DNA of 64,000 nt, taken from contig CM026426.1 in NCBI GenBank assembly GCA_014871385.1, forward strand, positions 105,373,281-105,437,280, given 5' to 3'. Positions 1-13,127 of the stretch are shown here, piece after piece. The stretch is from Ceratodon purpureus (taxonomy: Eukaryota; Streptophyta; Bryopsida; Pseudoditrichales; Ditrichaceae). Position 1 is the first letter of the stretch, and each line of letters begins with the position of its first letter. The notes under the pieces were generated by a model. It was given only the letters and a program-made list of their open reading frames with translations, was not told where the DNA came from and did not search any database. A program made the translations under genes and the position numbers.

Positions 1-542
1 GTGTCACTATCCTAATACGCCACCTAGAAACAAGCTCAAGAAACCAAGAGTGACCTCCTTCTCTAGAACCCAGCTTACCAAGTGCTGTTTCATGATGAAA
101 TTCTCCTACTTGTATCACTCAAATGAAGATGCTTCGCTGCTTAGGAAGAGAGAGTAATCTTTGATGAAGACAAGGACTCTAACAAGGTATATCTTGGTTT
201 CAGCAGTTAAGATATTATACACGAATTTTGAAATATTCCAGGAAGTTTTCAAACCTTGCCTCCTTTATGTTCTCTGAAATTTGTTTCTTTCCTTGTGCAT
301 TTACATAAACCTATGAAAGAATTAATTGTTTGATCTAAAACGTAACGCCTCATCATTGTATCTTGCCTAAACCCAAGACAAATCTATGAAAATATATGCA
401 TGACGTCATCATGACATCAGCCCTAATTCGTATCTTAGAGAACAAACGTAATAAATTTTTACCAGAGATAACCCTGATCTCCACGGTAATATACTCTTTT
501 CCAAAAAAAAGTGTCAAAGTCAAGCCTTATTTTAGTAATTTT
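1..542. other. Left flank, no gene seen
   Basis: No convincing coding exon on either strand. The only structural hint is CCACGGTAATA at 481, which resembles the terminus CCACGGTTATA at 543 and could be a duplicated or nested end. Confidence 0.4.
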
Positions 543-650
543 CCACGGTTATAGGGTCTACTTTGCTTTTGAAAATTTTGCTAATTGTCAAATCTGTGCT
601 CTCCATTCTGTGCTCTCCGCTCTCCACTCTACGCTCTCCGCTCTCCGCTC
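543..650 (+). repeat. Left terminus with subterminal repeats
   Basis: CCACGGTTATAGGGTC at 543-558 is followed at 596-650 by a run of degenerate CTCTCC units (GTGCTCTCCATTCT, GTGCTCTCCGCTCTCC, ACGCTCTCCGCTCTCC). In CACTA elements such subterminal units bind the TNPA-type protein. They match the units at 57,870-57,928 in inverted orientation. Confidence 0.6.
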
Positions 651-1237
651 ACATACGAACTTTCCCCCAGTCGATAAGGACCTCGCCGAGGAGCGTCCAG
701 GCGAGGACGGGGCTCCTCGTGATGAGGTGCAAGGTGAAACAAAAAGAGGAAGGCACGCTGCATTCCTTGTGCAAGACAGGGCTTGACTGTTACGGTATTC
801 CGCATAGAGGCAGCGGTGTACCATGAGCAGGGGGGTTTCTCGAGCTGAATTGACTTCTGGTGGATGCGGGGACGGTGGGAGGGTGGGCATCCTTGCAGAC
901 CGCAGCTGTCACTGAGGTAAGGCATATGGTCGGAACTCTTATCTATTTGCATGCCCGGTATTTCAAAGTAGATTTTTATTTAGATGATACGTTCCATTAC
1001 ATGGAACATAGATGAAGCAGTAAACGTTTTTTTTTTTTGTGCCTTTTCGGCATTTCTTAATAGTGCAAGCTATGGACTGTAATCTAACTTCTACAGTGCC
1101 TGGTGCACTCTAACAACACAAGAGGAGTACGCAAGGAGGAAGATAAACAAAGGCTACTGCTTATTGTAAAGGTACGGACCCTTTACTTTGAAGTACTCAC
1201 TATTTTTATGAAGCGGATTTCATTACGATAATTGCCG
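651..1237. other. Spacer, no gene seen
   Basis: Short overlapping open frames occur on both strands at 600-950, but none has recognisable protein character and they coincide with the subterminal repeat and its flank. I see no RNA gene or repeat beyond a short T run near 1,030. Confidence 0.4.
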
Positions 1238-2679
1238 CTACTCATTGATGAATTCGACGCTTGTACTTGGTCCAGGTGAACTCGGCTCATTAGGTGGAGG
1301 TACCTGCATTGGAGGATTAGCTTTAGGTGGAGGAGTCGGAGGGGGCGGGTGTCCTACAGATCGCAAAATGGCTGAGGCTAGATTTGCGATTGACTGTACT
1401 ACCATCGATTGATTCATTAACCCCAATCGTGTGTGCTCCTGTGCTATGCGGATGTTTTCTAAATTCAGTCTATCTCTCTCTCTTTTATATTCCAAGTTCT
1501 GATGGAATAGCTTGGACTGTACCTGTAGCTTCTCTTTTTCCTTTGTTTTTTGAGTTTCATTGATGTTGCTAAGTACCCTCACCATCTGTTCGACACTCTT
1601 GGTAACACCATCCGCAATTGTACTTGCTTCGGCGGTCCTCTTCCTTTTATGACCAGTATTGCCCATTACTTTCCTCAGTTCGGCTGCTGCACATGTGGCG
1701 GTTGACGACAAGACATGGATTTCATCTGGTTTTCGCCCTTGCCTAGACACGGCAGGGACTGTTCCTGCGGCTGCTGAGACTGAGGCACGTCCACTTGCAG
1801 ATCCCGCTGTCACAGGGGCCGGGGACCTCAGAGGCGTTCTAGTAGGGACGAGGGGTGCATTGAGGTCCATCTCTTGCCGCACCCCCGGTTGGCTCCTACT
1901 CTCGACCCTGTTTCTCACGAGAGCTGCTGATGCGATGAATGTTGGTTGGTCTTGGCTCGGCGTGCCTCCTGCCATGGCATTCATGAACAGTCCTCGCTGG
2001 CTCTGAGCGGTAGAGACAGACGGGGACTCCGATGCCGTTAAATCAATGTGTTCAGCTGTTGGCCCTATGCCACCCGCCCAGTCTTCCTCCCCCATATTCT
2101 CAAGGAATCCGGTGCCCACTCCTACATCCTTAGGGATAGGTGCCTCAAAGTTTCCATCACATGGATCCATAGCATCTCGGGCATGAGGTGGCCTTATCCA
2201 CTTAACCAATCCGACATATTTCTGTATGCGGAGAGATAGAAGGATTTGGGGAGCTTGTGACGCTTTTTCTCATCTGATGTGGTTTCGGTGAAGTACTCTT
2301 CCGAGTTCCTCCTAGTCCGGGAATGAAAATCCCAATTATTTTTAAAATCAGACAATAGAGTGCTCCATTTATACTTACATGCGTCTCTATCTCTGTCAAC
2401 ATCACCCTGTGCCTTTGCCAAATTCAATATCATGGAAATCTTTCCCCATTTGCCCAATTCAGGGCACATGAGCTCCCTTGCGTCCTGTACGCTCAGTTCA
2501 TCCAACTACTCTTGCCTCTTTGCTTCAATTAAGGCCAATATCTCCACTTTTGTCCAATTGGGATCTCTTTCCTTCTTGGAAGAGGGTCCGCCTTCATCCT
2601 CAGGGCCTTTGCCACGCCTTGATCCTCTTGCGGCAGCCCTCCTCGTGAACGGTGTGAGCGTTCCTGTGCTTCCTAACAT
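1238..2679 (-). pseudogene. Trihelix/SANT-like DNA-binding protein, broken
   Basis: Read on the minus strand from the ATG at 2,679. A basic N-terminus (RRAAARGSRRGKG) leads into a trihelix-like domain that opens with NWTKVEILALIEAKRQE and contains ACKYKWSTLLSDFK and HKLPKSFYLSAYRNMSDWL. This domain type recognises DNA and is found in plant GT factors and in proteins carried by Harbinger-type transposons. The C-terminal half has a proline/serine-rich linker, a KRKR stretch, a charged coiled coil (about 2-2.5 heptad-rich helices near 1,400-1,600) and a PPPPTPPP tail. Two lesions are visible: an in-frame TAG at about 2,508, probably from a tryptophan codon, and a 1-nt frameshift near 2,205 after the trihelix. 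Its transposon of origin is inferred, not shown. Confidence 0.65.
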
Positions 2680-4926
2680 AACAATTTTTTTATTTTTTTT
2701 TAATTTACTTGTTTACTGACTTGAGCTTTGGAGGGGTTTCGGGGGGGTGTGCAGGTTCTATCTTGGAGCTCACAATCACAATGGCACGCAGCCTTCCCAA
2801 AGCACACGGATATCTGAGACATGGTGATCTACACTCTGTCTACCCTCGAAGCTTACTACATTGCCTGAACTTCCTCATAACCAAGCTTGTCTACACGTAC
2901 TTAAAGGTAATCACCAAGCCCTCGCAAAACGTTTCCATTCCTTGTCATGAAAGTCCCCTCCACTATAATGCAAAACAGAAGGAAAAAAAAAAAAAAAAAA
3001 CCAAAAACTTACTCTCGGGTCCTTCTTCTTGCTGCAGGGACGGAGCTGGTTCGGCCATTGTGAAGCGCTGCTACACCGAACTGGAAAGAAGACCACTGTA
3101 GAATAGAATTCACCGCACATCGAGGTGCATAGTAGCGTAGAGCACCGGTACAAAAGACATTCTTTGTTACAGTAGCTGGGGTTTTAAACACATACTATAG
3201 ACCTTCTCATCGATGGGCAGCTTGTTTGGGCACGCCCTTGGGCAGAAAATAAAAAGCCGCAAATCTTTCAATGCCCGCGTAAAATTCTCACCTTTAACCA
3301 CGCACTTAACTGCTCTAAAAATGACGATGTCCATACCACTACATTTTTCTCCCATTTTTCCTAATTTAGGCACTAGACGTCCCTTCCAAACCTCTTTCCT
3401 CCCACCGCCTTCACAACGCCCTGCCACCATAGTTACGCAGTGCAAGAAGTGCTGCCACATCATGCTGTGACTAGGATCGGTAATTTTCAACCTTTCCTGG
3501 TGTGAAAGGGCAAGTCCAGACCTCCGCTTTAACTTCTTCGGTACCTACTTCCCACCTCTAGGTGGAAAGGGGGCATTAGTTTGTCTTCAATGAAGATGCA
3601 GCCGTAGTGCCAAAGTCCGCAGGCTCGTCTATTTTGGAGCTTAGAGATTGTTAGATTTCTACAACCTTCCTGATATTTTCTCCATCGAATCTCATTTTGT
3701 ACTTATTAGGAGGCTCACTCCGTCATTTCCTCACTCAGTAGATTGAGTCGATGGGAGACAACATTTTGTTTGGTGGATGCCTCCTTGTCAATCTGGATAA
3801 CACGTAGCTGGTCAATGCTGTTGCAATTACGTGTTCGACCTTGTCTTTATTGCACAATGTCCTGAAATCACTCCATCCATCAGCACTTTATGAAGATCAA
3901 TGGCTGATCTGCAAAAACACGGGGACATCCGGTCCTATGTCTTTGACTCAGTTCTTGAGTTTACAAAATATGCATCTCTCACTACGGCAAATCCTGGATC
4001 CTGGGAGTGGACGTCTCCGGCTCCTGGGAGCGGCCCCCCAGCGGTCGACCCCTCTCTCACGCCAGGCTTTGTGAGAACCAATAAAAACGATCCGTCATGA
4101 CCGGAAAGTGAGGGTGTGCTCCCGGGAGCTGAAGGCCTTATTCGTCATTTTTTGTTGCACCTGAGGGTAATGATGTGTCAACACGGTATTACTTCCAACG
4201 ATGAACAGACCCGAGTTTTACTGTCGGGCTTCCTGTGGTCCCGCTGGACTGGCACTTACGCTTCTTCTCGCTGTCGATGGTTTACCACGTGTTGATTACC
4301 GGAGTCGAATTAGTTGATGATCAACTACCTGCCCTATGTCCCATGACACGGACTGAGATGGCCGTTAACGACCTCGAACAATTGCACTGTACCGCGTTCA
4401 TTTTTTGAGGACTCTACAACTTTTCAACTCCAACACATAGCAATGAAATAACTTTGAGACAATATGTTTTTTCAGCTCCGAATACTGAAACGGTTCATAG
4501 TTCCTAGATAAACGCAGGAACAGCAATTGTGTGATAAGGTTCAGTGAGTGTTTTGTTCAAAGAAAAAGGAGAAGAGATATATACTATTGTTTCTCAGCTT
4601 CTAAAATATGATCTCCATACAATAGAGTTTATACATGTATTTAACAAACAAGTAGTTATCAGATATATCCTGAGAAAAAAAAGGAAAAAAACCTGTACAT
4701 ATGCTACCATCGACAAAAAGTGAGAACAATTCTTCAGCTTAGTCCGAAGTAATCAACCCAACGAGAGGCAAAGTCATATTGCGACACACCGTCGTCTTTA
4801 CCCAAATTTGCACCAACGACACTATAACTCCTGTCGGGAAGAACACACCAGACCATGGATTCTCAACCTTCGAAGATGAGACCGATCATGAAAACCCATT
4901 TACGAAGATTTTTTTTCTTCAGTGGT
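2680..4926. other. Non-coding stretch
   Basis: I see no gene I can support. A minus-strand open frame at 3,167-3,490 has some basic and tryptophan-containing character but no family signature. Simple A/T runs occur near 2,690 and 2,985. Confidence 0.35.
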
Positions 4927-7900
4927 TCAGCTCTTCACGCAATCTGCCATCATCTTCTTCTTCCACAGACGGTAGCATTCACCTGTAGAAATGAAATCCT
5001 CGTCACTGTCATAGTAGCTACTTGAGGAGCAGCTCATGTCCAAATGTTGGTCGGCGTTGCTCATCTGTGCATCCCTGTCAGCTGACACCTCTTGCTTGGC
5101 AGCTACGCTGCTACATGCCCCGCCGTCAATCGCAGCGTAAACACACGGAGGGGTGAAAGTCCCCTTGAGTCTACTGCCAAAGTCCTGCTCAGTGGCGACT
5201 CCCTTTCCCCGTATGTCCTCTTTGACGTTTTCTGCATCGGCACATCCGAAGTCTTCGTCGTCTGCGTCATTTAGTATGAGCATCCGTCACTCCTGTGTTC
5301 CCCTCCTACCGGGCTCGGTGAGAGGTGACTAAGTCGTTACTTTGTTTTCCTTTCGAAAGTTAGGGGGATCGTACATATCGTCGTCCTCTATGTTGTCCTG
5401 CCCATAGTGTACTGAACGTTGAAGATGTGAGTTGTCTAGCGGAAGCTGCCGTTGAGGTTTTGGCCATATCGGACAGCCCGGGATCATTGTTTCTTGTCTC
5501 TGAGTTAGGTGCTGACGGAGCGCCACGATAGGCAAAACCTAGGGATGATGATCTAGCGACAAAGTTTGAATCCGGATCAAAGTACTCATCGTCATCTTCC
5601 TCGAACTCTTCACCTGAATTCAATTGACGTATAATTTGTCATTACACATATTGGGAAACAAAACTCGAGAACAAGAGCCATAATCATGGCGATTGCATAC
5701 GAAGTAAATAAATTGTAAACATCAAGTGCAAAATCGGCCAGATTCAGGTGTGACAAATACTTTGATAACGGATACAATGTTACAGATATTGGTGGTTTAC
5801 CTGTCAAGTCTTCTTTCTCCGTAGGTGAACCTTTCGGGTAGAAAGTGGGGGCACCCACGAGCTTGTGATTTACTCCCTCGTCCTGGTTATAACCATGAAG
5901 ACGAAGGTCGATGCATTGTCTCGAGGGGGTCTCACCAACAGGGGAGCCAACGTCGCGGACAAGCTCGTTGCTTTGTACTTCTCCAGTCCCAGCATCTGTT
6001 ACAGTGTCCTCCTTATCTGAAAAGTCACATAACGTTACAAGTTACAAACAGTAATGGTGGCGAATACATTGCCAGTACATAATATTTTTTTCCCCCGGGT
6101 TAAGTGGTTCAATTTCTCTCTTCGGACTGGGCACCTAAGCTCACTTCGTTAGAGTATACTACGTATAGTAATACATACAATTAAAACGAAAATGAAGACG
6201 AGATGTCCATAACAGATTTCGCTCCCTTGTCATGTTTTTAACACATATTCTTTTGAATCGGGATTTAAAAAAATAATTCAGGGGTGTAGCACAATTGCAT
6301 CAGTGACTCAGGAGTGAAAACAGATAACGGACGCTCGCTTTTAATGTCAATAGCAACTTAACTAGTTTATGTCCATTGCTGAGAGTATATTCACTTACCA
6401 ATGCTCATGTCGTCTTCTTCAATGCCGCGATCATCTTCAAAGAAAGGGTTGGGTTCAGGGTCAAATGGGCCTGCCTCGATCGGTATTTTGTGATTCACCC
6501 ACGCCTCTTTCACGATTGGATTATTCTCCAGAGATGTTCTTATAGTCAGTGAATCAATTCCTTTATCACCTTCAGTCTCCTCCGCAGATACAAAGTCATC
6601 ATTATTTTTGTCCTTCACTGCAACCTCGTCGTTCTCTTCTGTATATCGAAACAGAGCAAATGGAAAACATTAGTCATTCATTTTGGTGTATTCTGTAACG
6701 ATCGCTGCCAGTTTGGTGGCTAGGAAAGGTTCCTATCTTTTATTATTCAGCAATAGGAATACTTTACATTTATTACATGATACTTCTGAATCTATTCAAG
6801 TCCATTATAAAAAGAAAACTGAAAACTGACAAATGACAATCAATGGTAAAAACCTTCGAAGGGTGTATGAGAAGTAAAAAATCCAAGTTGTAAAAAGACT
6901 GTGAAAAAAAAAACTAAAAAGATATTGGCTTGAAGATCAATTTCAGCACTTGATGAAGTCCAAAAAAAAAAGAACTTATGGACAAGAGAATCAATGAGAG
7001 TAAACAAATTTGAAGTGTGAAATGGAAACTAGATTGAACATATGCATGATTGAAGCCAAACGCAGTTACCTTCGCTGTCACTCTCGAAGAATGGTCTTGG
7101 TTCCTTGTCAAAAGGCCTGCCCCGATTGGTATCTTGTGGTTTACCACTGGCTGCGGTATCTCTTCTTCTGCGTCTACGTTATTTCCGTTGCCATCTGCAA
7201 TGCCAGAACATTTTGTTTAGGTTCACAGTCCATTACAAGTGCATCACACTCTCACGTCTACTGAAATCGTCGTTATACTTATGCAATCAAATGTGAAACA
7301 CATAACAAAGAAATGAGCAAATAAGTTAAGTGCTAGCTTCGATGTAAATTTATTTGTTTTGATAAAAAAGTAATACAGATTGATAATAAAGAATATGATA
7401 TTTCTATAAAGATTTAAACGACAAGGAAACAAGATACTTATTGACAACAAACAAATTTGAAATGTGAATCGCAACTAAGTTGTACACATGCACAGTTGCA
7501 TACAAAAGTAGCTACCTTCACTGTCACTGTCGAAAAATGGCCTTGGTTCCTTGTCAAAAGGTCCTGCTCCGATTGGTATTTTGTGGTTTATCACTGGCTT
7601 CGGGAACTCTTCTTCTGCGTCTACGTCATCCCCGTCGCAATTTGCAATGCCAGAACATTTTGTTTACGTATCTCAGTCATTACATATGCATCACATTCTC
7701 ACGTCTACTGAAACCGGCACCATATTATGCTGCCAAATCTCAAACACAATAAATTGGAATGAGCAAATAAACTGAATGCTAACTTCAATTACAAAACTCT
7801 CACTTGCCTTCGCAGTCTCAGCATTCCTGGAGCAACGTCTCGGTGGATTTTTGCAGTTCGATGTAGAACCCCGATTTATGGACGATGGTGTCAAATGCGG

Positions 7901-8589
7901 CTTTCGTTCGGCGACCAATGTCATACCTCCACGGCTTGGGGCTTTCCTTTTTTTGGAAGAACTGTCCGCCGCCTTTTGCATGGATGTATTTTTCGCTTTG
8001 TCCTCTCCTGGGATCCCCTCCTCACTTGTTGCTGGTGAGCAAAGTCTTATACCATCGTTTGTTGTCGGTGCAATGCGCTTTTTCCTGCTCCTTTCCTTAT
8101 GGTTTCGCAGCCAGTCCGATTCTCCGGCGCTTACTCTCCCTACACGGCTTGGTTGTCCACGGAGTTTGTCATGCCCAGCCTCCCTGCGCTTTTCCTCTTC
8201 TTTTTCCAAATGCAACTCTCTCTCATTCATCTCCTTGAATGGACCATCGTGGTTGTTTGATTGCCAACAGGCAAAAGTCGCCCACTCGATAGATTCTTCT
8301 CCGAATTTTTTCCTCCGCCACCCATCCCAACGCAAAGAACAGTGGAAGGAAAGCCCATCGGCCTTTGATGCACATCTTCGTACCTTTTCTTCAGCGCCTC
8401 GTATCGAGGGTAATCTCTGCTGACATGGAAGCCGTTCTTCCCCTTACGATCTCCCCATATCTCAATGCATTCAGCCTCGATTGCCATCCACTCTGGAAGT
8501 CCTCTCGGGCTTGGAAGATATCCTTTGTGAGGAAGTTTTGACTCTTTCTTGAACCAGCGTCGTTGTCCCTTAGAAACCACAAAGTTCAT
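4927..8589 (-). pseudogene. Acidic multi-exon gene with four related exons, decayed
   Basis: I do not recognise the family. On the minus strand the likely first Met is at 8,589. Exon 1 (8,589-7,805) encodes a tryptophan-rich segment (RRWFKKESKLPHKGYLPSP; GLPEWMAIEAECIEIWGD) then, after a 1-nt frameshift near 8,345, FGEESIEWATFACWQSNN and a long basic region with KKRKAPSRGG. It ends at a good donor (GTGAGAG). Four exons follow that share an NHK motif: 7,641-7,516, 7,194-7,070, 6,638-6,399 and 6,016-5,801, mostly with proper CAG acceptors and G/GT donors. Acidic exons at 5,613 onward (frameshifted about 5,400) and 5,283-4,927 (serine/aspartate-rich) close the gene. Three independent breaks make it a pseudogene. 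It lies between the left terminus and the TNP2 relic on the same strand, so it may be element cargo. Confidence 0.5.
5801..7641 (-). repeat. Four duplicated NHK-motif exons
   Basis: Exons at 7,641-7,516, 7,194-7,070, 6,638-6,399 and 6,016-5,801 share a core (INHKIPIGAGPFDKEPRPFF; VNHKIPIEAGPFDPEPNPFF; VNHKLVGAPTFYPKGSP). The 7.6 and 7.2 kb copies are nearly identical, including the flanking intron sequence TTCTGGCATTGCA, so they are a recent tandem duplication of exon plus intron. The 7.6 kb copy has lost its acceptor AG (now AA), and the 7.2 kb copy has a 1-base deletion shifting the frame after GAG. Confidence 0.65.
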
Positions 8590-11500
8590 TTTGTCAATCT
8601 GCACAGCACAAGCAAAGACGAAGGTCAGAGCAATGCAAACTCTTTCTCTACAAGTAGAAGGATTTAAATTAAAAACCAAGAATATATAGCAAATGTGCGA
8701 GACACTACCATTGAATGCTTTTTGGCATTTTGTTTTAAGTTTACCAATCAAAACAATAAAAATAAATGAGTCGACGATAGAGGGAAATGCATGGGACGCT
8801 TTCTCTCTTAAGAACCGTATAAGTGCTTTTAGATCACTGAACAATTTACATTGCCTATACGGGTGTAAAAAAATGTAACGATATCAACGGGGTAAACATA
8901 AAACCTCTTCAGAAGAGGATAAAAGGAGACAACCTCTCCCGTTCAATCCTTACCGAGTATACCCTTGACAGTGTGTCAGTGAAGAAGTTTTTTGGCGACG
9001 GAGAACTCTCCCCCCCTGCGGATCAGAACAAAATCATCAGTGGGTTCATCGCTGACTAAATCATATAAAAATGCAGCCATTTCCTAGGACTATATATAGC
9101 AAAAAAACATGAAACTGTAGATGAGGAATATGTAATAGATGTTTAGAGAAAAACAGAGTAAAAAAAACAGCGAAAAGGCGTATGATCCATGGCGGTGGTG
9201 AAATTTGCATGAGACGCCATAACTTACTTGAACAATTGTACTTGAAATAGTGTCTTCTGCAGATAACTAGAAATAGGGTTCCTGTCCATGCAAACTTCAC
9301 TTTAGAAACACTGGTTCGATAGCATATTAGAGCTACTTTCTTTACGACTAATCTCAATAGTTTGAAAAAACACTTCGAATGTAACCAAAAATGGAAAAAA
9401 AAAAATCACTCCAATACAGGAAAAACGGCCAGGTGCAGACAATGCAACAGTCTCTCGCGACCGATCATACTTACATCATATAGTCGGTAGGATAACAAAT
9501 AGACCACAATTCATTTGAAACAATGAACAAATCGACTATCTGACTATGGGCTCATTGCATTTTCTGAATGGAAAGAACGTGCAGATGAGAGATTTTTGGT
9601 TTACCTCAAGTTATTCGTTTGATTGACGGTCGCTCGGCTATCTTCGGTGTCGTGGAGTGATCTAATTCCGCAGCGACAATAGAGTATACCCAGGAAACCC
9701 GTGCAGGAAGAGGAGATTTAGGAAACTAAAGGTCGTTAATGACGTTCCGCCGCATCTGTGCCCGAAAACTCAGACGGATCAATGATCATTAAGGAGCTCT
9801 GAAAACAGACGAAACCACATTCAAAAATGAAGTGTTGATCTTCTAGAGCCACGATAGCACTGTATGTGTCTCGGAAAACTAACAAGTACGCAAAGCGAAC
9901 AGATGCGGCAAGGGAAATAGCAATCAACACAACGCAATTGTGCAAAAGGAGGGCGTTCGTGGACTACCAGTGTTCTTGATGTCTTGCGTCTCCTATTTGG
10001 GTATGAACAACGTTCGACGGGTAATAACAATTTGTAACACTACTACAACCTTGTACAATGCTCCCATCAATTGGATTAGGCCAACACCAATAAAGTGCCA
10101 GACATCAGCTTGCAACTAACTCTATCCCTCTCTATCGAAGCAGACTCGAATGCCCAGAAACAACAACATAAAACGCGGAACTTTCTTCACAACTTGCTCG
10201 CGGTGGAACAGCAACAGAGCATTGAAGGTTTGTATACTACAGCGATCCAACGCTACACTTCTCCCAATTGAAACAAAAGAACACCGCGAACAAGGCAGAA
10301 CTCAGTTCGCAACGGACTCTATGGATCTCTCTCTCTGACCAGACCTGGACGCCCAACACCAACGACACAGTAACGTGAAGCTTTCCGATGCAAAGCTCTC
10401 GCAGAGAAGCGCTTGACCTCAACAAAAAACAAATACAACTACTAGGTGCGGCGGGGGAACTACATATAATGCGAGGGACGATGGATCAATGAACATAAAT
10501 GCAGGAGAGAGACAATGCAATCTTCCAGAAGAAAATAGTGAATGGGAGTACCAGCATGGACCTGTACGTGGTGGAGTGTATTCGATTTGGCACGCCATTA
10601 CTCAGCCTCCATCATAAACCCGACTCATGAGGCGGGACTTGACAGCTTGAGTGATTAGTCACTTATTAGTCACTCATGAACTCCACCCTCTATGAGAAAG
10701 CCTACTCCATATGCTACATCCATGCAGTTACTAAAGCGTTACGTCATTAGTTACTAACATACTACGGGTAATAATAATGAAGCCGTCTACTCTGAGTGTA
10801 ATGTGTTCATAAATGCGTCAGGTCCTAATATAGGACTATGAGAAATGAGTACTAGTTACTCATAACTGTACACATAATCAATCAATTGTAGAACCATTCA
10901 GCTTCTCTGCCCATTTCACAAAGGACTTGTCTTTATGTGCTGCTTTCTATTCTATGTGTCTTGTGCTTCCACTAGACAGGGAACTCTGATAAAATTGTAA
11001 CAAAAGGACTCCCAAAATATTCTCTAGCATATCAAAGACTGAAGCGTACGAGGTGTTTCCTAAACTAACGAAGAAAAAACATGTTTGTTTATTACAATCA
11101 AGATGACACAGTCGAAGAAATAAGAGCTGCTCGTTCTATGCACACTCGCAGCAAACACAGCACACGTTCTGTACTGTATTGAGCAAGGAAATTCGATGTT
11201 TAGCTATATTATATTCACTTCAACTCTTTGGATTTATCCTTTTAAGTTCAATTCAAGGTAGGGAACAACAAAAAACTAAAAACAAATGCTATCTACACAG
11301 AATACATAATGTGACGACCTGAACCCGTGCATTTAAAACCACTGAAAAAACTTGAAAAAAAATAAAGAATACAAATAAGAGGAAGGAAACATAAATGCAA
11401 GTGAACAGCATTAAAACATAAAAATTAATGAATCATTTCCAGAAACGAATGAAGAAAAATCTCTCCAGGCCAATGCTTGGACACTATGTGATACGTACAC

Positions 11501-12444
11501 AACAGGGGACTTGTGTTTTCACTTATATGCTATACCTGCTGTTAGTATCCAGGTAATGCTATAAAATACGAGACTAATGTTTACAAGTAACATTCGAGTA
11601 TTGGACTGTGCTTGCATCAATTGACATCAATTATTGACTAAGAACAGATAAGTTGAACAAACATACCACCAACGCTAGTTATTGATAAACGTGCATCTCT
11701 TAGATTAGGATTTGTATTTGGATTGTATTACAAACAGGTACCACGGTGAACCTAGCTAAGACGAAGATCCGGGTTTACAATCATTACAGATAGGTCGAAC
11801 AAGTGGATAATAAGTCCCGCTAAATTACAGTCTAAGCAAATAACCCTTTCTTGTCAGCAATTTAAAAACACATGTACAATTATATAAAGCCTAATGTCAA
11901 AAAAATAAAAATAGAAGAATAGAATAAAAAATGACAAATAAGGCTGAATGTATATGTATATAAACAGCAGAAAAAACCTGACTATAAACAACGCAGTTTC
12001 TTTGGACATAACTTTCACTTGAACCTCTACGCTCGACATGAAATATGATCCACGATTACCTCGATTGCCTATGTCCTTTCAATTGTGTGATGGTCAGGTT
12101 AGAGCCAACCCTCTATCCACTCTTCACCCATTTTGGCATATGAAAATTAACTGAAAGAAGTCAATGACCTCTACGCGATTTACATGGACACTTGATTGGA
12201 TACCAGATAACAGAGTTAGATCTATCATAAGGTTCAGGCTGTATACTTGAAAAGGCGATTACTACTACGAAGTAGAGGAAAATAGGTATTAGATCCTACA
12301 AAAATCAAGAGTGTGATGAACGATCTGAATGCTAACGTTCACGTTAAACCTCGTAACCGTGAATGACATGGAACTTCAGAGTAAAAGTAACGATCGGACA
12401 TACCTTGGAACACAAGTCCTGTGCATGAAGCAGAGTCCTGCCAC
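8590..12444. other. Intergenic DNA, no gene seen
   Basis: About 3.8 kb of AT-rich DNA with only short open frames (for example 9,061-9,357 and 9,736-10,030, minus) that show no protein character. I find no terminal repeat pair or RNA gene by eye. Confidence 0.35.
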
Positions 12445-13127
12445 CTACGACGTTCCATCCTCTCTGCTCATGTCGAGGAATCTCCCTAACTTGGCTTTCA
12501 GAGACATTTTCGGTTTTTCAGTCCTTCGCTTCGCTCGGAACTCCTCCATCTCTGCGAATTCGATTGGATGCAGATCCTTGAGTCGACCACGCTTCTTGAC
12601 AGGTACAGCTGGAATCTGGTCTGAAAGATGCACATCGCCCACGTCGCTTGCGTTTCCTGTGTCGGGATTAAGAGTGACATTCATAGACGGATCGCTCGTT
12701 ACCGTTTGTTTGAGAGATGCTTCACCAGATTCAGGAACACACTGTGATGCCACACACCACCTCCCGTTTTGTTGTATCATTGGTTCTGTATAACTAATTC
12801 CCCTCCCCTCTCTTTTCGCCTTCCATCTAGCCTCAATCCATTCTTTAGTTGCAGAAGGAGGTCGTTCTGGCTCCATCCCAAACGGTTTACTGGAAAAGAA
12901 CTCGTACTGCTCCTCACATTTGTCCGGGAGACTCGTGTTTCTGGATCAACACCTGCATTTCCTGCGAGTTTTTCCGCAGGGCATAGTCCAGCACTACGTG
13001 TGTCATCTCCTAAGATGTGTCCAACGTCAGAAATCATGCTATCCTCACATCTTGAGACATTCCCAGCGTCCGAGAGCAAACTGTTTGAAACGTCAATATG
13101 GTCATGAGGACTTTCCGATCCTGCCAT
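12445..13127 (-). pseudogene. Small charged-protein gene relic
   Basis: Two overlapping minus-strand frames read as one broken protein. The upstream part begins with the ATG at 13,127 (MAGSESPHDHIDVSNSLLSD) and is acidic. The frame then shifts near 12,930, and the downstream part carries FFSSKPFGMEPERPPSATKEW, the basic patch KKRGRLKDLHPIEFAEMEEF and KPKMSLKAKLGRFLDM, ending at 12,445. I do not recognise the family. It lies just downstream of the TNP2 relic on the same strand, so it could be a further exon set or accessory gene of the same element. Confidence 0.4.

Noticed and set aside
596-952. Overlapping ORFs on both strands near 600-950
   Set aside because: They coincide with the CTCTCC subterminal repeats, whose lack of stops creates open frames by composition.
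9061-10425. Small ORFs at 9-10.4 kb
   Set aside because: Short, overlapping on both strands, without protein-like composition or splice context.
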